Of a stretch of DNA of 64,000 nucleotides, positions 60,382 through 64,000 are shown piece after piece; the stretch's first letter is position 1, and every line of letters starts with the position of its first letter. Origin of the DNA: Paenibacillus tianjinensis. GTDB taxonomy: Bacteria > Bacillota > Bacilli > Paenibacillales > Paenibacillaceae. The translations under genes were made by a program, and so were the position numbers. The stretch is taken from assembly GCF_017086365.1 (NCBI RefSeq), contig NZ_CP070969.1, positions 4,154,001 to 4,218,000 on the forward strand, written 5' to 3'. The notes under the pieces were generated by a model. The model worked only from the letters and a program-made list of their open reading frames with translations. It was not told where the DNA came from and did not search any database.

Positions 60382-61539
60382 TCATTTAAAGGGATCATCA
60401 CTGAAAGGGTCACTGCTTTTAGTAGAACTAAAAGGGTCATCGCCAAAAGGGTTATCCGTTGCTGTGCTGTTGGAGCCGAACGGGTTATCATTTGTGACTG
60501 CGACAGTCTTTTTAACCTCTTCTTCAGTAAGAAGATCTCTCATGAGGCTATTAGCAACATATCCGGTAATCTCAAGCCCCTTCTTATCTCCATTTGTCAC
60601 ACGCTCTTTGCGTACAACACGCTGAGTATCATCTACGTCTGCAAATGGATCACTGGAGTCAATTTCTTCAGTAACTTCAACATAGGCAAACGTGGCTCGA
60701 TTATTGTCTTGGCCTGTAACTTCAATAAAGTCATTTGTGTTCAACGAAGCGAAGGCATCTGCAAGGGATTTTTTACCCTCTGGAACTTCAGTTTGATAGA
60801 CAATAAGCTCAACATCTTTTGGTTCTGAGCGTTCCTTTCCATAATCAAGGAATACACCATTTACCTTTGTATCTTTTGTTTCTTCGTTTTGATATGTGCT
60901 GCGAATACCAGTTTGCATACTGAAGTAATTGACTTCACGGAACAATGGACTGCTGAAGTCCGTCACATAATCAAACTCTTCGCCAGCATGTTTAACTGTT
61001 TGGAATGTTCCGTCTTCTTGCTGAATTTGACCATTAACAATAGGACGCGCAGAGTTGATATTACGTTTTACAAACAATGTTGTACTTCCATCGTCTTTTG
61101 TAAATTCTTCAAAACTATAGTTACCGCGAACTTCGTACCACTCATCTGCCTTAATCATTTTTCCAAGTCGTTCACATTTATCCCAATCAACTTCGATTGG
61201 ATGATATGTATTATCTGGGAACTTATCTTTATTATTTCGGTCAGCCCAATCTACAGTTACAGATTTTTTATGAGTGCTGCTATAAGGATATGCGAATTTT
61301 TGTTCCATACCTGATAGTTCAACCCGTAGTCGATTGCTCAATGCTGTTTCAATTTCAAACTGAATAAGTCTACGTTGCTTGCCTGATTGAGTAGTGTACT
61401 GTTTTGCAATAGGCTGTTTAATCCAACTGTCCGACTCATCTTTTTTGCTTACTTGGCTAACTTTCCCGATGAAGCGAAACGAGTTTTTAAATTGTTTGCC
61501 GCCGTGTTTTTTGTTTGGTGTAATTTTATAATCTGCCAT
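60382..61539 (-). CDS. single-stranded DNA-binding protein-like
   Basis: 385 aa. Beta-rich body with an N-terminal basic KKHGGKQFKNSFRFIGKV stretch. It ends in a flexible tail of DPF repeats and the acidic aromatic tip FSDDPFK, the same kind of protein-docking tip that bacterial SSBs use to recruit partners. Far longer than host SSB. Precedes the Sak4-like ATPase, consistent with a recombination and replication pair. Controlled by an unusual leader. Confidence 0.72.
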   Translation of the reverse strand: MADYKITPNKKHGGKQFKNSFRFIGKVSQVSKKDESDSWIKQPIAKQYTTQSGKQRRLIQFEIETALSNRLRVELSGMEQKFAYPYSSTHKKSVTVDWADRNNKDKFPDNTYHPIEVDWDKCERLGKMIKADEWYEVRGNYSFEEFTKDDGSTTLFVKRNINSARPIVNGQIQQEDGTFQTVKHAGEEFDYVTDFSSPLFREVNYFSMQTGIRSTYQNEETKDTKVNGVFLDYGKERSEPKDVELIVYQTEVPEGKKSLADAFASLNTNDFIEVTGQDNNRATFAYVEVTEEIDSSDPFADVDDTQRVVRKERVTNGDKKGLEITGYVANSLMRDLLTEEEVKKTVAVTNDNPFGSNSTATDNPFGDDPFSSTKSSDPFSDDPFK

Positions 61540-61551
61540 ATGTATTTGTAT

Positions 61552-61638
61552 CTCCCTTTTATATGTTTATTATTTAATATGTTATCTTTCATCGTTCTTA
61601 TGAGATAAACATATTAAAGGGAGGACTTCTTGGTTCAT
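61552..61638 (-). promoter_or_regulatory. switchable leader of the SSB-like gene
   Basis: The arm at 61605-61623 can pair with 61552-61570 (18 of 19, includes the ribosome site AAAAGGGAG) or with the middle arm at 61573-61587 (with one bulge). The two foldings exclude each other. A short leader ORF (61582-61638) crosses the shared arm. Confidence 0.65.
61582..61638 (-). CDS. possible leader peptide, 18 aa
   Basis: ATG to TAA, 18 residues (MNQEVLPLICLSHKNDER), upstream of the SSB-like gene. Its codons cover the shared pairing arm and its stop lies in the middle arm. Ribosome site weak (GGTGG 11 bases or GGA 6 bases before). Similar to leaders of erm attenuators in design, not in sequence. Confidence 0.4.
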   Translation of the reverse strand: MNQEVLPLICLSHKNDER

Positions 61639-61731
61639 TCTTGATCCAAACCACCACCTTTCAGTATTAGAATATCTATAACCTCACTTACGTAAGACTA
61701 TATATTCAACATGCTTTCGCATGGCGTTTTA

Positions 61732-62025
61732 TCATTCTTTATTGATGATGCTGTATGATCCATCTTCAAAAATATAAAGAATATTATTTTGTTTGTTTAT
61801 AATGTACTCATAATCATCTTCATCCAGCATTCTACTCTTGTTTAAGTCGTAAGGATAGTATCTCGATTGACGCAGGTACATTTCTTGATCTTTTTCAATA
61901 ATTATTACATTTGAGTTGTTCCAGTCATTTTGAGCAATAGTATCTCTCTTATGCTTGCTACCAAAGAAATCATTCAATATGTATTCAAAATCTTTATTGT
62001 CTCTCATTAATGTTTCTTTGCTCAT
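61732..62025 (-). CDS. hypothetical acidic protein, 97 aa
   Basis: Begins MSKETLMRDNKDFEYILNDF. Helix then a Tyr/Asp-rich body. Behind a promoter and dyad. Unknown. Confidence 0.7.
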   Translation of the reverse strand: MSKETLMRDNKDFEYILNDFFGSKHKRDTIAQNDWNNSNVIIIEKDQEMYLRQSRYYPYDLNKSRMLDEDDYEYIINKQNNILYIFEDGSYSIINKE

Positions 62026-62046
62026 TTTCTTCGTCCCCCATTTTTC

Positions 62047-62068
62047 TGATAAAATTATTACTTTATTA
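62047..62068. repeat. dyad repeat in the 61732 leader
   Basis: TGATAAAA-N6-CTTTATTA. It lies between the promoter at 62103-62131 and the gene start. Confidence 0.7.
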
Positions 62069-62102
62069 AGTTTTATTTCGTTTTGTTTTCCTCTACTTCT
62101 TT

Positions 62103-62131
62103 AATATACTCTCATCATTACTATTAGTCAA
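62103..62131 (-). promoter_or_regulatory. promoter of the 61732 gene
   Basis: TTGACT and TATATT 17 bp apart; a repeat copy (ATTAATAAATAAATATA) lies 8 bases upstream of the -35, so this is a shifted version of type B. Confidence 0.75.
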
Positions 62132-62221
62132 CAACTTTTTATATATTTATTTATTAATATTTTTTTGCCGGGAATTTACTCCCGGCTAACAGTAATGTGA
62201 CTAATTTCACAGTCCACCTGA

Positions 62222-62719
62222 TTACAAATAAATTACAAAGCTCATGAACCATACTGCGAAAGGTAATTTACTATGTATGGTGAAAATATGTCTAGGATCG
62301 TTAGTTGTTAGTTTTGACAATTTGGTTGCGTCAATCGGCTCCTGGAACAATCTTTCCAATGCGCCTGTCTTATCTTCAATATAACATTCTATAAATTCAT
62401 CTACGGAAGAGTATTTTTCATTATTAATTTTATCTTTTCTTACTCTGGTTACATATTTATCAATCTCTCTTCTGCTTTTTCCAGCACACTCATGCAGCAA
62501 CATTGCGATATCGGCCTCTGTTTTAAATAAGTAAAGGATATTCCGCCAGAATCCAACTGCTTTAGAATCAACATTTAGTGCTAACGAGAGTTCATCGTTC
62601 ATTTCCATATTTACGTATCCCCTTTTTGAAGTGCTCTCACTTTTGATGTTAGTGTATTCACTTGTTTTCAAGTTGATTATATACATCGCCTCCTTGTCCA
62701 TAGGTGGTAAATATATCAT
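62222..62719 (-). CDS. hypothetical protein, up to 165 aa
   Basis: Alpha/beta protein without a known motif; the KSRREIDKYVTRVRKD stretch is basic and helical. The start is unclear: ATG at 62719 lacks a ribosome site, while AAGGAGG lies near codons 9-12, so a later ATG or TTG may be used. It is the first gene downstream of the Agr-type cassette and could be its target. Confidence 0.65.
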   Translation of the reverse strand: MIYLPPMDKEAMYIINLKTSEYTNIKSESTSKRGYVNMEMNDELSLALNVDSKAVGFWRNILYLFKTEADIAMLLHECAGKSRREIDKYVTRVRKDKINNEKYSSVDEFIECYIEDKTGALERLFQEPIDATKLSKLTTNDPRHIFTIHSKLPFAVWFMSFVIYL

Positions 62720-62781
62720 ATAGTTGATGTCATATTATTTCAATGCTATAAAAGGGCAACAATTTCTTTGTTGACTTTTCC

Positions 62782-62852
62782 CATAATTTTCAACGTTGAT
62801 CATAATTTGTCGGTTCGTGTCATATAATGATTATAAGAACTTATGTTCTTAT
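62782..62852. promoter_or_regulatory. two operator-like palindromes upstream of the 62222 gene
   Basis: TCAACGTTGA at 62790-62799 is a perfect 10-bp palindrome flanked by direct repeats CATAATTT. ATAAGAACttatGTTCTTAT at 62833-62852 has perfect 8-bp arms. Both lie in the 215-bp gap between the LytTR gene and its neighbour. Confidence 0.55.
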
Positions 62853-62934
62853 TTATTGATTATACAGATCATTTATCATTATTGCAATTAGTATATTATA
62901 ATATTAGAAATATATTTTTATTTTTTAAATCTTC

Positions 62935-63330
62935 TTATTTTCCGAGTACCCATTTCTTTATTAACTTTTTAATACTGCTCATTCGAGATATACCTACAGT
63001 TGATGTTACTTCTGGATAACCCTCGAATATAATCATTCTTTTATCTATGTCTAACGTTAAATCATGCGCCAGATTGACGACAACTCCCCTGTCAGCATAC
63101 TCGAAATTTTCAAGTTCAGACATTAGGTTGGTGAAATTATCTACAAGCGTGTTATAGAAGAATAATCCTTCGGTAGTAGTAATAATAATTTTGTCGTCAC
63201 CTTTAATTCTTTCTACTCTGGTATTCAAAATCTTATTTGATTCAATCCATTGTGCTTCACCTTTTATGTATTCTTTTTTCTTTTGATCATATACAACTTT
63301 TATACCCATTATTCTACTATTATAACTCAC
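62935..63330 (-). CDS. LytTR-domain DNA-binding protein (AgrA-like output domain)
   Basis: 131 aa from GTG, eight bases after GGAGG; the frame is open further up, but that part lies in a hairpin. The LytTR domain fills nearly all of it: IIITTTEGLFFYNTLVDN, then FEYADRGVVVNLAHDLTLDI and FEGYPEVTSTVGISRMSSIK, with the family's conserved Asn-Leu after the hydrophobic strand. There is no receiver domain, so unlike AgrA it is not controlled by phosphorylation of its own N-terminus. Directly downstream of agrD: likely the transcription output of the cassette. Confidence 0.88.
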   Translation of the reverse strand: MSYNSRIMGIKVVYDQKKKEYIKGEAQWIESNKILNTRVERIKGDDKIIITTTEGLFFYNTLVDNFTNLMSELENFEYADRGVVVNLAHDLTLDIDKRMIIFEGYPEVTSTVGISRMSSIKKLIKKWVLGK

Positions 63331-63348
63331 TATAAATGCCTCCAATTT

Positions 63349-63392
63349 GGCGACTTGTCCTCCCATCTTTCGACAGGAGGAGACAATTCGCC
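63349..63392 (-). promoter_or_regulatory. hairpin between agrD and the LytTR gene
   Basis: GGCGACTTGTCCTCCC pairs with GGAGGAGACAATTCGCC (15-16 bp, few mismatches). No T tract. It ends eight bases before the LytTR ribosome site. Confidence 0.7.
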
Positions 63393-63400
63393 ACATAATT

Positions 63401-63535
63401 TTACTTTCTCAGGCTTTTTGGTGCTGGATTACTTCCCAACCACAAAGCAGATGCTGTGGAAGACGTGCTCAGAACTGCTACTGCTGAAAATAGTGCTCCC
63501 ATAATTGGCGCGAATTTTTTCATGAATTTATTCAT
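63401..63535 (-). CDS. agrD: AgrD-like cyclic autoinducer peptide precursor, 44 aa
   Basis: ATG seven bases after GGGAGGTG, overlapping agrB by eight bases. Amphipathic basic N-terminal helix (MNKFMKKFAPIMGALFSAV), then TASALWLGSNPAPKSLRK. Aligned with staphylococcal AgrD (DEVEVPKEL), Pro39-Lys40-x-Leu42 match PKEL, so the mature peptide would end at Leu33 and its ring would be closed by Ser29 (S-A-L-W-L), a lactone. Most AgrD have Cys there and make thiolactones; Ser is known from S. intermedius-type peptides. Processed by AgrB. Confidence 0.85.
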   Translation of the reverse strand: MNKFMKKFAPIMGALFSAVAVLSTSSTASALWLGSNPAPKSLRK

Positions 63536-63995
63536 TTATTTCACCTCCCTTCAGGCGCAAATGGATGAGGGTTAAGCTTTGAATGAAAAAAGAAAATTGT
63601 ATAATTTCGTTCTTACTTAAAAATCCAATGATTATTATCATTATTGAAATAATTTTAAAAATATAATGCTTGTTTTTGTTAATTATTGAATGTTCTTCTA
63701 TTCTTGAAGGGGCGAAGATGATAACCAAGATTAAACTAACTAGCCCAAAAAACAAATTATAATTCGATGCAGTAAATTGAGAGATGTTGCTTATTGAATA
63801 AACTATAATCAAAGAGGATGCTATGCACAGATCAGGATTATTAATATGAAATCCTCCTGAAAAAACCCTTAATAAAGAAAATGATAGTGCGGATAACAAA
63901 ATGTTATATAAATTATCTGTCGTAATTCCAATTAATAGGATTAATAAAAATGTAATTAGATTAGTTAGAATAAATTTTAATGAATAAGTAATCAC
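63528..63995 (-). CDS. agrB: AgrB-like membrane endopeptidase, 5' end cut by window edge
   Basis: At least 155 aa; the frame continues past the window, and about 30-40 residues of the usual ~190 are missing. Catalytic His and Cys lie in LLRVFSGGFHINNPDLC (His50 and Cys57 of the visible part), seven residues apart as in staphylococcal AgrB. Four to five membrane segments. It removes the C-terminal tail of AgrD and closes the ring. Genes agrB, agrD and LytTR are in one transcript; the sensor AgrC is not in the window. Confidence 0.93.
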   Translation of the reverse strand: MITYSLKFILTNLITFLLILLIGITTDNLYNILLSALSFSLLRVFSGGFHINNPDLCIASSLIIVYSISNISQFTASNYNLFFGLVSLILVIIFAPSRIEEHSIINKNKHYIFKIISIMIIIIGFLSKNEIIQFSFFIQSLTLIHLRLKGGEINE

Positions 63996-64000
63996 ATCTT

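Noticed and set aside
31..62068. Repeats as a CRISPR array
   Set aside because: The dyads are dispersed over 62 kb, 22 bp long, without regular spacers, and no cas gene is present.
62161..62186. Hairpin GCCGGGA...TCCCGGC as a terminator for the 62222 gene
   Set aside because: On the minus strand it is followed by A residues, not T; on the plus strand the T tract precedes it. It may be structural but is not a standard terminator.
1..64000. tRNA, rRNA or a metabolite riboswitch
   Set aside because: I saw no cloverleaf or known aptamer pattern by eye; an RNA covariance search would be needed to exclude them.

Overview
This 64-kb window looks like the early and middle (non-structural) half of a large temperate phage or prophage of a low-GC Gram-positive (Bacillota) host. 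The DNA is about one third GC, starts have strong AGGAGG-type ribosome sites, TTG and GTG starts are common, and about 130 mostly tiny genes are packed head to tail. All but one are on the minus strand, so transcription runs from high to low coordinates. No capsid, tail, lysis or integrase gene is visible. The set DnaB-like helicase, TOPRIM primase, RecJ-like exonuclease, 3D-domain protein and P-loop recombination ATPase recalls the replication module of SPbeta-type Bacillus phages. That resemblance is from memory of the families, not from a search.

Layout in transcription order. 64000-62935: an Agr-type quorum-sensing cassette made of AgrB (cut by the window edge), a 44-residue AgrD whose predicted peptide closes on serine rather than cysteine, and a LytTR DNA-binding protein. 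62719-57074: small unknown genes, an SSB-like protein behind a leader that can fold two ways, a GIY-YIG homing nuclease, a Sak4-like ATPase, a 3D-domain protein and a guanylate-kinase-like protein. 57058-48642: small genes, a DNA methyltransferase, several zinc-binding proteins and a Gp157-like protein. 48563-46355: an RNA repair pair, ligase plus kinase-HD. 46291-36973: accessory genes including two HNH nucleases, a SLOG protein, a lipoprotein, the only plus-strand gene (an XRE regulator) and a VWA protein like the sporulation protein YhbH. 36927-28862: two more DNA methyltransferases and the helicase-primase cluster. 28797-20166: small genes, a protein phosphatase and a RecJ exonuclease interrupted by an in-frame stop. 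20089-18872: an IS200/IS605-family tnpB. 18806-17129: a CmoA-like and a C5-cytosine methyltransferase. 17080-7299: a deoxynucleotide operon (anaerobic and aerobic ribonucleotide reductases, dUTPase, thymidylate synthase, dihydrofolate reductase) followed by a CAAX-type membrane protease. 7288-54: small genes, a GHKL ATPase and a sigma factor.

Three sequence families cover the window. (i) About 46 intergenic dyads, TGATAAAA-N6-TTTTATCA with an invariant 6-bp spacer, sit just before gene starts; they look like operators of a global regulator. (ii) Nine copies of ATTTAATAAATAAATA are built into sigma-A-like promoters, either as the spacer or directly upstream of the -35; two of these promoters start inside a terminator stem. 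(iii) The octamer AATACATA is strongly enriched on the coding strand. Together with the Agr cassette this suggests a phage that senses population density by a peptide and controls many small operons through one operator type. Several genes lie outside ordinary ATG-start, 60-codon limits: small ones at 54, 2491, 2667, 6401, 6879, 15697, 21787, 24811, 37867, 48642, 55790, 56915 and 63401, and a CTG-start gene at 53156. After adding these, no stretch longer than 300 bases lacks a gene.
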